Assembly: GCA_005800815.1 (NCBI GenBank)
Contig: SYEK01000004.1
Span: 1-45,456 of the forward strand
Source: Actinomycetota bacterium
Lineage (GTDB): Bacteria > Actinomycetota > Actinomycetes > Nanopelagicales > Nanopelagicaceae
Direction of reading: 5' to 3'
DNA length: 45,456 nucleotides
The notes below the pieces were generated by a model. The model saw nothing but the letters and a program-made list of their open reading frames with translations, searched no databases and was not told the DNA's origin. Positions 18,752 to 28,025 of this stretch are shown piece after piece. Each line of letters begins with the position of its first letter. Position 1 is the first letter of the stretch. Made by a program: the position numbers and the translations under genes.

Positions 18752-19972
18752 ATGTCTGCTCTGACTCCCGTTACAACAACCCACTGTGCCCACGATCTAG
18801 GCCTACTCGATCTGCTGCCCGATTCCAATCCGCTCTCATGGGTTCGAGCTGGAGAGGGTTTGGTGGGATGGGGTGTGTTCGCATCAACGACTGTAAGTGG
18901 CCCCACACGTTTTTCCGATGCCCGTAAATGGTGGCTGCGACAACTCGAGGGCTTTGCAATCACTAACTCTGTACATGGAAACGGTACAGGACCCGTTCTT
19001 TTCACATCATTCTCTTTCTCACCCGATGAGCAATCAATCTTGATTATTCCGCAGGTCATAGTCGGCAAGAAGGGGGATCGATCTTGGATCACCTGGATCG
19101 GCTCTTGCCCACAACCTGAGTTGAATCTGACTCCAGCACCGCTGGTTCACAATTCCATCACATGGGATTTCGATAAAAATACAGATGCTGTATGGAAGAG
19201 CCGTGTATCCACTGCAGTTGAGCGTATCAATAAAGGAGCACTCGATAAAGTTGTGCTGGCACGTGATTTCACGGGACGTTCACAAGCCGATATAGAGCCA
19301 CGGGAGATTCTAAAAAAATTAGCCAAGGAATATCCATCGACGTGGAGTTTTGCAGTGGCTGGCTTGGTCGGTGCCACGCCCGAGCTCCTTCTACGCCTTA
19401 CCCGCAAGATGGTCACATCCCGCGTATTAGCTGGCACGATCAGTAAAACCGGGGATGATGAACGCGACTTAGCCTTAGCGGCCTCTCTGGCACGATCTTC
19501 AAAGGATCTTGAGGAGCATATCTATGCAGTGCAATCAGTTGCCGATGCACTCGAGCCATTTTGCACATCGACAAATGTTCCTGAATCCCCATTCGTCCTG
19601 CACTTGGCAAATGTGATGCATTTGGCAACTGATGTGACTGGAGCTTTGGCTGAGAAATTAGCCCATGTTGATGCATTTACACTCCTTGAACAGCTGCATC
19701 CCTCGGCGGCAGTGTGTGGAACTCCAAGAGAGCAGGCCTTTAAACTCATCACTGAGATCGAGGGTATGTCGCGGGGGCGCTATGCCGGCCCAGTCGGATG
19801 GATCGATGCCGCAGGCGATGGCGAACTGGGCATCGCTCTACGTTGTGGTCAGATTGAGGGCGCCTCAATCAGGATTTTTGCCGGCTGCGGAATCGTCGCT
19901 AGCTCGGATCCAGCCAAAGAGTTAGCAGAAAGTGAGGCAAAACTGATTCCTATGCGCAGCGCTGTGGCTTAA
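18752..19972 (+). CDS. menF: Isochorismate synthase
   Basis: A 406-residue chorismate-binding enzyme converting chorismate to isochorismate, the first committed step of menaquinone synthesis. C-terminal signatures are intact: HPSAAVCGTPREQA, then the Glu/Arg-rich GMSRGRYAGPVGWIDAAGDG and the final ALRCGQIEG. The N-terminal 150 residues are variable, as usual. Context (men genes on both sides) favours menaquinone over siderophore or salicylate synthesis. There is no well-placed ribosome-binding site for the ATG. An AAGGAG at 18725-18730 is 21 bases away and better placed for an out-of-frame ATG at 18741. A weak -10-like CATGTT at 18740-18745 has the leaderless spacing. Its stop overlaps the menD stop by 4 bases (TTAA). 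Confidence 0.93.
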   Translation: MSALTPVTTTHCAHDLGLLDLLPDSNPLSWVRAGEGLVGWGVFASTTVSGPTRFSDARKWWLRQLEGFAITNSVHGNGTGPVLFTSFSFSPDEQSILIIPQVIVGKKGDRSWITWIGSCPQPELNLTPAPLVHNSITWDFDKNTDAVWKSRVSTAVERINKGALDKVVLARDFTGRSQADIEPREILKKLAKEYPSTWSFAVAGLVGATPELLLRLTRKMVTSRVLAGTISKTGDDERDLALAASLARSSKDLEEHIYAVQSVADALEPFCTSTNVPESPFVLHLANVMHLATDVTGALAEKLAHVDAFTLLEQLHPSAAVCGTPREQAFKLITEIEGMSRGRYAGPVGWIDAAGDGELGIALRCGQIEGASIRIFAGCGIVASSDPAKELAESEAKLIPMRSAVA

Positions 19973-21543
19973 AGCGAGTTCACCGCATCGTAGATCGATC
20001 GCAAATTATCTGCATTTGTTTCACGAGATGCGACCTTGGCAACAACGACGCAGACTCCCTTGACCGGGCTCGTGAAAATCCTCTGAAGCTGATCGATTGT
20101 CGTGATCGTGGTTGCAGGGACACCAAATGAGGCTGCGATAGCGGCAGGATCCAATCCATGAGGTGTACCAAAGACGGTTTCAAATCCCTGGACTCCACGC
20201 TGCGGTAGGGTGGAGAATATTCCACCACCATCATTGTTGATCACGATAAAGGTGCAGTTAATCTCCTCTCTCTGAATCAAACCCGTCACATCATGTAGAA
20301 AAGCCAGATCACCCAGCACCGCATACGTTTGAGTGTGCTTGGATGCGATACCCAGGGCCGTAGATATATTGCCATCGATTCCTGCTAATCCACGGTTGGC
20401 ATAGGTTGTGACTCCCGTGCGGGGCTTGGCAAAGCCTTCCAGGTCACGTATGGGCCGAGATGAAGAGATGAAGAGGGCAGCGCCATGAGGGATCCCCTGG
20501 GCGATCTCTTTGGCGATCATCGCCTCACTCCACCCATCAAACTCACCAATCACCCTGGCGCAGCGCTCTGAGTATTTTTGCCACTGTCTGTGCCAATCAT
20601 CAGATGCCATAACTGTATCTATCACCGGGATCTCTGTGAACAATTTCTCTGCACTCCTATGGCTATCAACAGTTGCGATCCGTGGATCAATGACATAGGT
20701 CGATGGTGCCAAGGAGATGAGTGCATTGACCGAACGTGAGAGCGTTGTTCGACCAATCACTATCGCCGCCTGAGGAGTCAGAGCACTACGGATGGCAGGA
20801 GATGTCAGGAAGATAGAGGCGTGAGCGATCGCATCAGGAAAGGAGAGTGGATCCTCGGCGATAATCGGCCAGTTCAGTTTTTTGGCAAACTTTGTGAGCA
20901 CCTGTACTGAGAGTCCACCTCGATCATGCCCGATTACTAAGATGCCACGACTGGCCTGTAGTTTCAATGTCAAGGATTTTCTGCGCTCCATAGAGGCCTC
21001 TGGTGCAGCCTTGATCTCATCGAGCCACTGAGTTGAACTATCGGGTAGCAAAGGCTCATCAAATTGCAGGTTCAGGTGCACTGGCCCAGAGCACAAACTA
21101 TCGAGCGCAAGCTCCATCGGAAAGAGCGGACCATCGATATCGGCGAAATAGCGCACTGCTTTGCCAAAGATACCCACCTGTTCGGTTGTTTGATTTGCTC
21201 CAGTACGTCGCAACATAGCTGGACGATCGGCGGTCAGAACCAAGAGTGCGGCATTGGTGTGGTGAGCCTCTAAGACAGCTGGATGAAAATTTGCGACTGC
21301 AGTACCGCTTGTGCACAAGATCGGCACTGGACGTCCCGATGATTTAATCAGGCCAAGGGCAAAGAAGGCTCCTGTCCGCTCATCTATGCGCATGTGAATT
21401 TTGATCAATCCACGTGTAGCCGCACTATTGAAGGCAAGGGATAGGGGTGCATTACGCGATCCTGGAGAGATCACAACATCGGTTATTCCCGCCTCAATAA
21501 TTTGGCGCACAATCACTCGGGCCAAAGAGGTTGATGTATTCAC
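19969..21543 (-). CDS. menD: 2-succinyl-5-enolpyruvyl-6-hydroxy-3-cyclohexene-1-carboxylate synthase
   Basis: A 524-residue thiamine-diphosphate enzyme joining isochorismate and 2-oxoglutarate to make SEPHCHC. The N-terminal SPGSRNAPLS motif (26-35) and the C-terminal ThDP/Mg site (GDLAFLHD... followed by NNDGGGIFSTLP) are both present. The GTG at 21543 is chosen because the protein then starts NTSTSLARV, aligning with homologues. This start overlaps the menC stop by 4 bases (GTGA), and AGAGGGG lies 9 bases upstream. An ATG at 21552 is a reasonable alternative. Last gene of menB-menC-menD. Confidence 0.94.
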   Translation of the reverse strand: MNTSTSLARVIVRQIIEAGITDVVISPGSRNAPLSLAFNSAATRGLIKIHMRIDERTGAFFALGLIKSSGRPVPILCTSGTAVANFHPAVLEAHHTNAALLVLTADRPAMLRRTGANQTTEQVGIFGKAVRYFADIDGPLFPMELALDSLCSGPVHLNLQFDEPLLPDSSTQWLDEIKAAPEASMERRKSLTLKLQASRGILVIGHDRGGLSVQVLTKFAKKLNWPIIAEDPLSFPDAIAHASIFLTSPAIRSALTPQAAIVIGRTTLSRSVNALISLAPSTYVIDPRIATVDSHRSAEKLFTEIPVIDTVMASDDWHRQWQKYSERCARVIGEFDGWSEAMIAKEIAQGIPHGAALFISSSRPIRDLEGFAKPRTGVTTYANRGLAGIDGNISTALGIASKHTQTYAVLGDLAFLHDVTGLIQREEINCTFIVINNDGGGIFSTLPQRGVQGFETVFGTPHGLDPAAIAASFGVPATTITTIDQLQRIFTSPVKGVCVVVAKVASRETNADNLRSIYDAVNSL

Positions 21544-22511
21544 GATATCCATCCCCTCTCCTGAGTGATTGATTGTGCACCGGCGTTCCAGGTCATACGA
21601 ATACGCTTGCGCCACCAGTTTAACCGTTCACTTGATACTGCGTACTTTTCGATTGCATCAATATCTGGAATTACATCCCCAACACGCATAGTTCCTTTGA
21701 TAATAGGTATCTTTGCCACATCGACTGCGAGTAGAGCCCCAGTGCCAAGGCCGCAGGCAAAGTCCAACTCTGGCAGGGCTGCTGCAAGTTTGAGGCCATG
21801 TGATATCCCAACTGCGCTCTCTAGAGCACTTGAGACCACCACTGGTAACTGATGATGTCGTGCGATCTGCATCGCCCGAGAGATTCCACCCAAGGGGGCT
21901 ACCTTGAGCATCAAGATATCGATTGCACCAGCAAGATCTAGAGCAAAGGGATCCCTGGCTTTTCTGATCACCTCATCACCTGCAATTTTGACGCTGCACC
22001 GTTTCTTGAGTTCGCATAACTCTTCAATACTCGAACATGGCTGTTCAACGTATTCAATCTCACCCACTTGATCTAAGAACTCATGAGCTTGCTTAACGCT
22101 CCATAATCCATTGACATCTATCCGAATTTTGACTAAAGGTCGAAGTTGGCGCACATAGGCAACTCGGGCTAAATCAGCGGCGATCTGAGTGCCTACCTTG
22201 ATCTTCACAACGCTCACTCCTTCAAAAGCATCGAGAATGTGTGCTATTTGGCTTTGATCATCGATGGCCGGTAACGTTGCATTCACTGCGATATCACCTC
22301 TGACCAAGGGTGGGGTTTGGGCAAATGCCGCCTCTATCGCACTAACCAACCACGGGATTGACTCCTCACAACTGTATTCAAGGAATGGGGAGAACTCTGC
22401 CCATCCCATTGGTCCTTGGAAGAGGGCTACTTCACGTGAGGTGACTGAACGAAAATCTGTCTTTGTGGCAAGGGCTAGAACTTGTAGTGAGCCCAGTATC
22501 GAGTCGAGCAT
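21540..22511 (-). CDS. menC: o-Succinylbenzoate synthase
   Basis: A 323-residue enolase-superfamily dehydratase converting SHCHC to o-succinylbenzoate. All active-site residues expected of the family can be seen: the KxK acid/base pair (Lys103, Lys105), metal ligands Asp132 (RIDVNG), Glu156 (YVEQP) and Asp179 (AGDE), and the opposite Lys203 (LKVAPLGG). It is the short actinobacterial form. It starts 3 bases after menB ends and overlaps menD. Confidence 0.94.
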   Translation of the reverse strand: MLDSILGSLQVLALATKTDFRSVTSREVALFQGPMGWAEFSPFLEYSCEESIPWLVSAIEAAFAQTPPLVRGDIAVNATLPAIDDQSQIAHILDAFEGVSVVKIKVGTQIAADLARVAYVRQLRPLVKIRIDVNGLWSVKQAHEFLDQVGEIEYVEQPCSSIEELCELKKRCSVKIAGDEVIRKARDPFALDLAGAIDILMLKVAPLGGISRAMQIARHHQLPVVVSSALESAVGISHGLKLAAALPELDFACGLGTGALLAVDVAKIPIIKGTMRVGDVIPDIDAIEKYAVSSERLNWWRKRIRMTWNAGAQSITQERGWIS

Positions 22512-22514
22512 CGC

Positions 22515-23393
22515 TTATGGACGCTTAGGAAATCGATTAAAATCTGGTCGACGTCTCTCCTTGTAGGCATCGCGGCCCTCTTGACCCTCCTCGCTCATAT
22601 AAAATAACAGTGTTGCATCACCAGCTAGTTGCTGAACTCCAGCCAGTCCATCATCTGCGGCGTTCAGACTAGATTTCAATAGACGAAGGGCAAGAGGTGA
22701 GTTGCGAAGCATCTCACGACACCATGAGAGCGTCTCGGCCTCTAACTCAGCGATTGGAACGACCGTGTTTACTAGGCCCATGGCCAATGCCTCGTGCGCA
22801 TCGTATTGGCGTGTCATGAACCAAATCTCTCGCGCCTTCTTCTGACCTACGTGAGCCGCCAATAATCCTGCACCATACCCGCCATCGAATGAACCAACCT
22901 TCGGTCCAGTCTGTCCGAACTTGGCATTATCAGCGGCAATTGTTAAATCACAGACGACATGTAGTACATGTCCGCCTCCGATAGCCCAACCAGCGACCAT
23001 TGCGATAACTGGTTTAGGTGTCCGTCTGATCTGTACCTGAAGATCCAGAACATTCAGACGGCCAATACCTTTTTTCGATAATGCATCATCTCCTAAATAT
23101 CCGTCATCTCCACGAACACCTATATCGCCACCTGAACAAAAGGCCTCAGTACCTTCACCTGTAAGAATGATGACTCCAATATCTTCGTTGTCACGAGCCA
23201 ATGAAAAAGCCTCTATTAACTCGATGATCGTTTGTGGCCGAAATGCGTTGTGTATCTCAGGACGGTTAATTGTGATTTTGGCGATGCCATCACCCATCTG
23301 ATATCGGATGTCGGCAAAGTCCTCTCCACCTGGGGCACTTATCCAGGCAGGAATCTCACGGCTACCAGCCTGGTGATTAATCGGTTTGCTCAC
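22515..23393 (-). CDS. menB: 1,4-Dihydroxy-2-naphthoyl-CoA synthase
   Basis: A 292-residue crotonase-fold enzyme that cyclises o-succinylbenzoyl-CoA. Recognisable elements are [15 protein letters not shown] (oxyanion loop), [16 protein letters not shown] and the catalytic [11 protein letters not shown] region; the C-terminal [10 protein letters not shown] is also family-specific. The start is GTG at 23393 with GGAGG 4 bases upstream. It is divergent from menE across 41 bases and heads the menB-menC-menD unit. Confidence 0.96.
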   Translation of the reverse strand: MSKPINHQAGSREIPAWISAPGGEDFADIRYQMGDGIAKITINRPEIHNAFRPQTIIELIEAFSLARDNEDIGVIILTGEGTEAFCSGGDIGVRGDDGYLGDDALSKKGIGRLNVLDLQVQIRRTPKPVIAMVAGWAIGGGHVLHVVCDLTIAADNAKFGQTGPKVGSFDGGYGAGLLAAHVGQKKAREIWFMTRQYDAHEALAMGLVNTVVPIAELEAETLSWCREMLRNSPLALRLLKSSLNAADDGLAGVQQLAGDATLLFYMSEEGQEGRDAYKERRRPDFNRFPKRP

Positions 23394-23434
23394 ATTTCCT
23401 CCACTATCGTTGCAAGCGATAGCCTACGGCTGCA

Positions 23435-24511
23435 ATGGACATGTCGTCACAACGAGAGTTACTACGAGCCAGCCCTGCGGCACAAATCCCGCAGTTAGCC
23501 GCGCAGATCACGGCCGCTCTGGCTGGGACCGGTCCTGCCCTGAGCGTCGGTACCGTCCGATCCAGGGCAGTTGCCAACAACATTGTATTGGCCGTTGTCA
23601 CAAGTGGCAGTACAGGATTAATAAAAGAGGTTGCCTTCACACGCGATGCACTTCTGGCTTCGGCTCAGGCATCTAATAGTTTTTTAGGTGCCTCTACCGG
23701 AGCGCAATGGTCACTTTTTTTACCTGTGACACACATCGCTGCAGTGAATGTAATTATCCGCTCTCTCGATTTAGGGACACTACCTTTAGACCTACGTAGC
23801 TTCGATGGTGAATATCCCAAGGCAGATTTTACTTCGATAGTCCCGACACAGTTATTTCGAGCACTCAACACCGATGAGCGATTACTGCGTCACTTACAGG
23901 CTGCTCGCAAGGTATTGGTGGGGGGAGCAGCCCTTACGCCAGCTCTGCGCACCCAGGCAGAGTCGGCTGGGATAGGTGTAATTGAGACATATGGAATGAC
24001 TGAGACCTGTGGTGGCTGCATCTATGAGGGTCAAGGGCTCAATAAGGTCGAGTTTGCACTTACTGACAATGGAACCATCAAAATCCGAGGTCCTGTATTG
24101 GCAACTGATTACCTCAACTCCCCTGATCTCTTTGCACTCAATGATGGTTGGTTCATTACCAATGACCTTGGGATAGTTGAAAGTGGACGACTACGCGTAA
24201 CCGGTCGCGCCGATGATGTAATCATCACTGGTGGAGAAAATCTCTCATTAGTCGCAGTTGAGGCTACGCTCTCGGTTCGTTTTCCCAAGATGGCATGTGC
24301 TGCATTTGCAGTCGATGATCGACAGTGGGGACAGGCACTTCATTTGGCAGTCGTTGGCGCAGTCAATGAAACTGAGATTTCACTTTATTTAGAGGCCGCC
24401 CTGGGTGAGATTGCCAAGCCAAAAGGTATACACATGGTCGATGCGCTCCCATTACTTGGTATCGGCAAAGTAGATCGTGCAGCACTTACCAAGATGGCTG
24501 GAGATGAGTAA
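23435..24511 (+). CDS. menE: o-Succinylbenzoate-CoA ligase
   Basis: A 358-residue, short form of the AMP-forming ligase family that activates o-succinylbenzoate with ATP and CoA. The P-loop TSGSTG lies at 56-61, then ETYGMTETCGG, the hinge GRADDVIITGGENLS, and the catalytic Lys345 (GIGKVDRAAL). The N-terminal subdomain is much shortened, as in other actinobacterial MenE. Two ATGs (23435 and 23441) are possible and neither has a clear ribosome-binding site. A TAGCCT box at 23420-23425 leaves a 9-base gap to the first ATG. Its end overlaps menA by 8 bases. Confidence 0.92.
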   Translation: MDMSSQRELLRASPAAQIPQLAAQITAALAGTGPALSVGTVRSRAVANNIVLAVVTSGSTGLIKEVAFTRDALLASAQASNSFLGASTGAQWSLFLPVTHIAAVNVIIRSLDLGTLPLDLRSFDGEYPKADFTSIVPTQLFRALNTDERLLRHLQAARKVLVGGAALTPALRTQAESAGIGVIETYGMTETCGGCIYEGQGLNKVEFALTDNGTIKIRGPVLATDYLNSPDLFALNDGWFITNDLGIVESGRLRVTGRADDVIITGGENLSLVAVEATLSVRFPKMACAAFAVDDRQWGQALHLAVVGAVNETEISLYLEAALGEIAKPKGIHMVDALPLLGIGKVDRAALTKMAGDE

Positions 24512-25349
24512 GTGGATTCTGGGTGCGCGCCTGCGCACCTTATCTGCAGCCGTTGCACCAGTTTTAGTCGGATCTGCCCTTGCTGGAGGTAGTTTCAACT
24601 GGTTTCGCGCCACTCTTGCCCTACAAGTGGCTCTCTGGCTTCAAATCGGGGTGAACTTTGCCAATGACTACTCAGATGGGATCAAAGGAGTTGATAACCA
24701 TCGCATCGGTCCAACGCGTCTGGTGGCTAGTGGATTAGCAAGTGCAGCCAGCGTAAGAGCTGTAGCTCTTCTCTGTTTTGTGATCGCATCAATCTCTGGA
24801 CTGTGGCTAGCCCTGTTAACCTCACCGATCCTGATTGCGATAGGAGCTATCGCCATCGCAGCGGCATGGAGTTACACAGGAGGGCGTAGGCCCTACGGAT
24901 ACAGCGGATATGGGGAGTTATCTGTCTTCATTTTCTTTGGGTTAGTTGCAACGGTAGGAACCTTCTATGTGCAGACACAGACTGTGACGGTAATGAGTTT
25001 TATCGTGGCCATACCTATGGGCGCGCTCTCCTGTGCAATTTTGACTATTAATAATCTTCGTGACTTACTCCAAGATGAGTTAGTTGGTAAGAGGACACAG
25101 GCAGTGCAAAAAGGTGATTCCACCACCCGTCGTAGCTTCATCGCCTTTCTCGTCATCGCTCACACCGCAGCGATCGCTACCTTTAAGCCCGCTGCTCTCT
25201 TGACGCTTCTTACCGTGCCCCTGACTCTCTCCCTGGCTCGCTCAATCATGAGTGGTATCAGCGGAAAGGCTTTGATCCCCCTCTTAGGTAAAACCGGGAA
25301 ACTCCAACTTATCTTTTCAATCATCTTCGCCCTAGCTTTGGCGATATAA
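24504..25349 (+). CDS. menA: 1,4-Dihydroxy-2-naphthoate polyprenyltransferase
   Basis: A 281-residue membrane prenyltransferase (UbiA superfamily, about eight helices) attaching the polyprenyl chain to DHNA. The first Asp-rich motif is in NFANDYSDGIKGVDN (about residues 53-67); the second region is NNLRDLLQDELVGKRT. The ATG at 24504 is chosen because homologues begin at this WILGARLRTL stretch and it overlaps menE by 8 bases, allowing coupled translation. An upstream ATG at 24477 would extend into menE. Its substrate probably comes from the polyprenyl synthase at 1937-2926. Confidence 0.95.
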   Translation: MSKWILGARLRTLSAAVAPVLVGSALAGGSFNWFRATLALQVALWLQIGVNFANDYSDGIKGVDNHRIGPTRLVASGLASAASVRAVALLCFVIASISGLWLALLTSPILIAIGAIAIAAAWSYTGGRRPYGYSGYGELSVFIFFGLVATVGTFYVQTQTVTVMSFIVAIPMGALSCAILTINNLRDLLQDELVGKRTQAVQKGDSTTRRSFIAFLVIAHTAAIATFKPAALLTLLTVPLTLSLARSIMSGISGKALIPLLGKTGKLQLIFSIIFALALAI

Positions 25350-25350
25350 T
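25345..25350 (+). promoter_or_regulatory. Consensus -10 box of a leaderless promoter
   Basis: A perfect TATAAT sits at -12 to -7 of the ATG at 25357 (TATAAT-TTAGCC-ATG). It is embedded in the last codon and stop of menA, so promoter and coding sequence share bases. Confidence 0.65.
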
Positions 25351-25356
25351 TTAGCC

Positions 25357-25620
25357 ATGACCAAGATCATCCCTCTCATTCTCGTCTTTGGTCTTACTTT
25401 TTATGCACTCATTGACTGTGCTCGGGCCGATGAATCCCAGATCAAAAATCTTCCCAAGTGGGGATGGCTCTTATTGATTATTCTCCTAGGACCTCAAGCT
25501 GTGGCGATTGGTCCGATTGCCTACCTCGTTGCCGGTAGAAATAAGCCCAAGGGTTTGAGAAGGCCTAAGCCTCGTATATTGCCCCCAGATGATGATCCGG
25601 ATTTCTTGCGCAATATTTAG
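25357..25620 (+). CDS. Small PLDc_N-type membrane protein
   Basis: An 87-residue protein with two hydrophobic segments (about 3-20 and 34-59). The pattern FYALIDCARADESQIKNLPK, then W-x-LLLIILLG-P and G-P-IAYLVAGR, is that of the PLDc_N domain (phospholipase D-nuclease N-terminal). That domain occurs as a stand-alone two-helix protein across actinobacteria, often beside cytochrome maturation genes. The molecular role is unknown. A charged, Pro-rich C-terminal tail follows. Its stop overlaps the convergent ccsB stop by 4 bases. Confidence 0.85.
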   Translation: MTKIIPLILVFGLTFYALIDCARADESQIKNLPKWGWLLLIILLGPQAVAIGPIAYLVAGRNKPKGLRRPKPRILPPDDDPDFLRNI

Positions 25621-26555
25621 AGTCCTGAGTAGGTATGTTTGCCGCTGCCCCAGATATTGACATAGACATAGTTAAATAAGAATGTCGAGCCGGCAAATAA
25701 ACATAGCCAGGCCGCCCGGCGACCCCGCCAACCGACTGTAACTCGGGCATGTAAGTAGGCCGCATAGGCCACCCAGGTGATAAAGGCCCAGGTCTCTTTT
25801 GGATCCCAACCCCAGTAGCGTCCCCAGGCCGCTTCGGCCCAGATTGCACCTGCGATCACTGAAAAGCTCCATAAAGGAAAGACAAGTGCGACCAAGCGGT
25901 ATGAGAGTTGATCGAGGGAGTCAAGTGATGGCAATGGCTTGGTCCAGGCAGTGCGCTCGCCCTTTGACTCCATAGAATCCAAGTACAAATATGCCGCTGC
26001 GATTGCATTTGCCAGAAGAAATACTCCCCCTGAGATAATCGCTGTTATCACATGGATGATGAGCCATACTGACTTGAGAGCTGGGACAAGAGGTGCACTG
26101 GGCACATATAAGACTGTCACTGCCGTACCAAGGGTGAGGAGAATACCGAAGGAGACTAAAAGCCCGAGCCAGCGCAGATTGTATTTCTGCAGTGCGGCCA
26201 GATAGGCAGCACAAAAAGCTAACGCACCAGTGATCGAGAACTCGTACATATTTCCCCATGGCACTCGCCCTGCAGATACACCCCGTGCAATCACACCGGC
26301 AAGGAGAAGAAGGAAACCTAGAATCATCATCGCCGTGGCGATACGCGCAATCTTTTCAGTGGCTTTGTAATTTAAGGTCCTACTTATGACCGTGCTTGCC
26401 TGCAACGGCGCTGAGCCACCTACAGAGGCAAGCTCCCTCTCAGGAGCCTTTACCGCCCACGCCGTCTCGACTGCATGAGCCAGAAATGAGAGTGTAAAAA
26501 CGGCTAGCGCAGAATAAATAGAATAGTTGGAGAGATAGGCCCATGTGTTTGACAT
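25617..26555 (-). CDS. ccsB: System II cytochrome c maturation protein CcsB/CcsA (heme handling)
   Basis: A 312-residue membrane protein with about eight helices. The tryptophan-rich heme-handling motif is in AAWGRYWGWDPKETWAFITW, with conserved His residues in flanking loops (for example IIHVITA and the AYLHAR segment after the motif). With ResB it moves heme across the membrane and attaches it to apocytochrome c. The ATG directly follows the resB stop. It is the last gene of the five-gene unit starting at 29915. Confidence 0.94.
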   Translation of the reverse strand: MSNTWAYLSNYSIYSALAVFTLSFLAHAVETAWAVKAPERELASVGGSAPLQASTVISRTLNYKATEKIARIATAMMILGFLLLLAGVIARGVSAGRVPWGNMYEFSITGALAFCAAYLAALQKYNLRWLGLLVSFGILLTLGTAVTVLYVPSAPLVPALKSVWLIIHVITAIISGGVFLLANAIAAAYLYLDSMESKGERTAWTKPLPSLDSLDQLSYRLVALVFPLWSFSVIAGAIWAEAAWGRYWGWDPKETWAFITWVAYAAYLHARVTVGWRGRRAAWLCLFAGSTFLFNYVYVNIWGSGKHTYSGL

Positions 26556-28025
26556 CTATCTCTCTCCCTTCAAAATTCGCTCAAAGATAACCATCTCTTG
26601 CTCTAGACCAGGGGCCCCATTTTTTGCAAGACCTGCTATCTCGACGTTTTCTCCCACACGGATCCACACTCTGCGTCTGCGCGTAAACAACGATGCCAAC
26701 AAGCCTAGAATGGCAATAATAGCGCCGAGCAGAGCAAAGTTCTTTCCGGAATCATCGACGATTTGAAGATTAACCCATTGCACATAGCCTTCAAAAGTAA
26801 TTGAGCCTGTGCTGTAGACGTAAGTCTGACCTGGCTTTAAGGCCTTAAGGCCGATCTGTGACATAGATGACGTATCGATTCGATAAACCGATTGTGGAAG
26901 GCCATCATCGAGGCCAAGGTCACCGCTCCAAACCGATAACAATAAGCGTGGGTCAAGGGCCTGGGGAAAGGCACTCACTGCACCATCACTTCCACTTCGT
27001 TGATACGTGGGAAGGAATGATCCAAGAAAACCCACCTGTGGCTGCGCATCCGGTGCTTTAATCGCACCTATAGATCGAAGGTTTGCATCCTGTGGTAGGA
27101 ACGGGACCGCACCTTGCAGTGCGACATCACCATTTGAATCCCTGACTGTGACAACCGGTGAATAGCCATTTGCCTGCAGATATATCTTTGTGCTTCCTAT
27201 AGCAAGAGGCGAATTCACTTTGATGACATGTTTTTCAACTGTGACCAAATCCCCGCGCCTCAAACTTACGTTGAGGGTGTAATCCTCAGGAGCACTACTC
27301 AAGAGATTATATTGCGCATCGAATTTGTCGACACTTACTATGAATTTCTCTAACTTGCCCTCTTTGAATAGTTTTCCATAGGCAAGGGAGTCATAGCTTG
27401 TTGGTGTATTCACAAAGCGCTCCCCGACATTGAGAATCGCCTCACCTCGCATACCAAAGAGTGATGAAAATGAGATTCCTAGCAAAACCAAGATCAAGGC
27501 AAGGTGGAAGAGAAGATTTCCAGTCTCGCGCAGAAAGCCCTTCTCAGCTGAGATCGCGCCATCCCTCTCTAAGATCCTGAATCGTTTCGCCCTCAACCAT
27601 CTCCTAGCGATCTCAATCTCCTTCCCCGCTGGCGCCCATGTCGAATAGAACTCCATTCGATTGAGATTTTTTGGTGTTGCAGGGGGGAGGGCGCGTGCCC
27701 CCTTGAAATGCTCGATAGCGCGGGGTAGGACACAGCCAATGAGTGAGAGAAAGAGCAGAATGTAGATGGCACTAAACCAAGGTGATCCATAGACATCGAA
27801 GAGATAGAAGCGATCTAACCAGCGTGAGAGCTCGGGTGAGTTCTTAAATGATTCGCCAACGGCGATTGGATCCTGGGTCCGCTGGGGAAAAATTGAGCCA
27901 GGTATAGATGCAACACCTAAGAGAAGAAGCAGAATCAAGGCAGTACGCATGCTTGTCAACTGGCGCCAGACATAACGCAGCAGACCTACACTGCCGATCT
28001 CTGGGATTTGGATGTCTTTGCTCAT
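26556..28025 (-). CDS. resB: System II cytochrome c maturation protein ResB
   Basis: A 489-residue ResB/Ccs1-family protein. Three N-terminal transmembrane helices (about residues 30-50, 85-105 and 170-192) are followed by a large extracytoplasmic domain and a final helix near residue 435. Family hallmarks are the LRYVWRQLTSMRTALILLLL opening, SIPGSIFPQR and LLFHLALILVLLGISF. It forms the cytochrome c synthetase with CcsB. No gap separates it from ccdA or ccsB, implying a coupled operon. Confidence 0.94.
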   Translation of the reverse strand: MSKDIQIPEIGSVGLLRYVWRQLTSMRTALILLLLLGVASIPGSIFPQRTQDPIAVGESFKNSPELSRWLDRFYLFDVYGSPWFSAIYILLFLSLIGCVLPRAIEHFKGARALPPATPKNLNRMEFYSTWAPAGKEIEIARRWLRAKRFRILERDGAISAEKGFLRETGNLLFHLALILVLLGISFSSLFGMRGEAILNVGERFVNTPTSYDSLAYGKLFKEGKLEKFIVSVDKFDAQYNLLSSAPEDYTLNVSLRRGDLVTVEKHVIKVNSPLAIGSTKIYLQANGYSPVVTVRDSNGDVALQGAVPFLPQDANLRSIGAIKAPDAQPQVGFLGSFLPTYQRSGSDGAVSAFPQALDPRLLLSVWSGDLGLDDGLPQSVYRIDTSSMSQIGLKALKPGQTYVYSTGSITFEGYVQWVNLQIVDDSGKNFALLGAIIAILGLLASLFTRRRRVWIRVGENVEIAGLAKNGAPGLEQEMVIFERILKGER

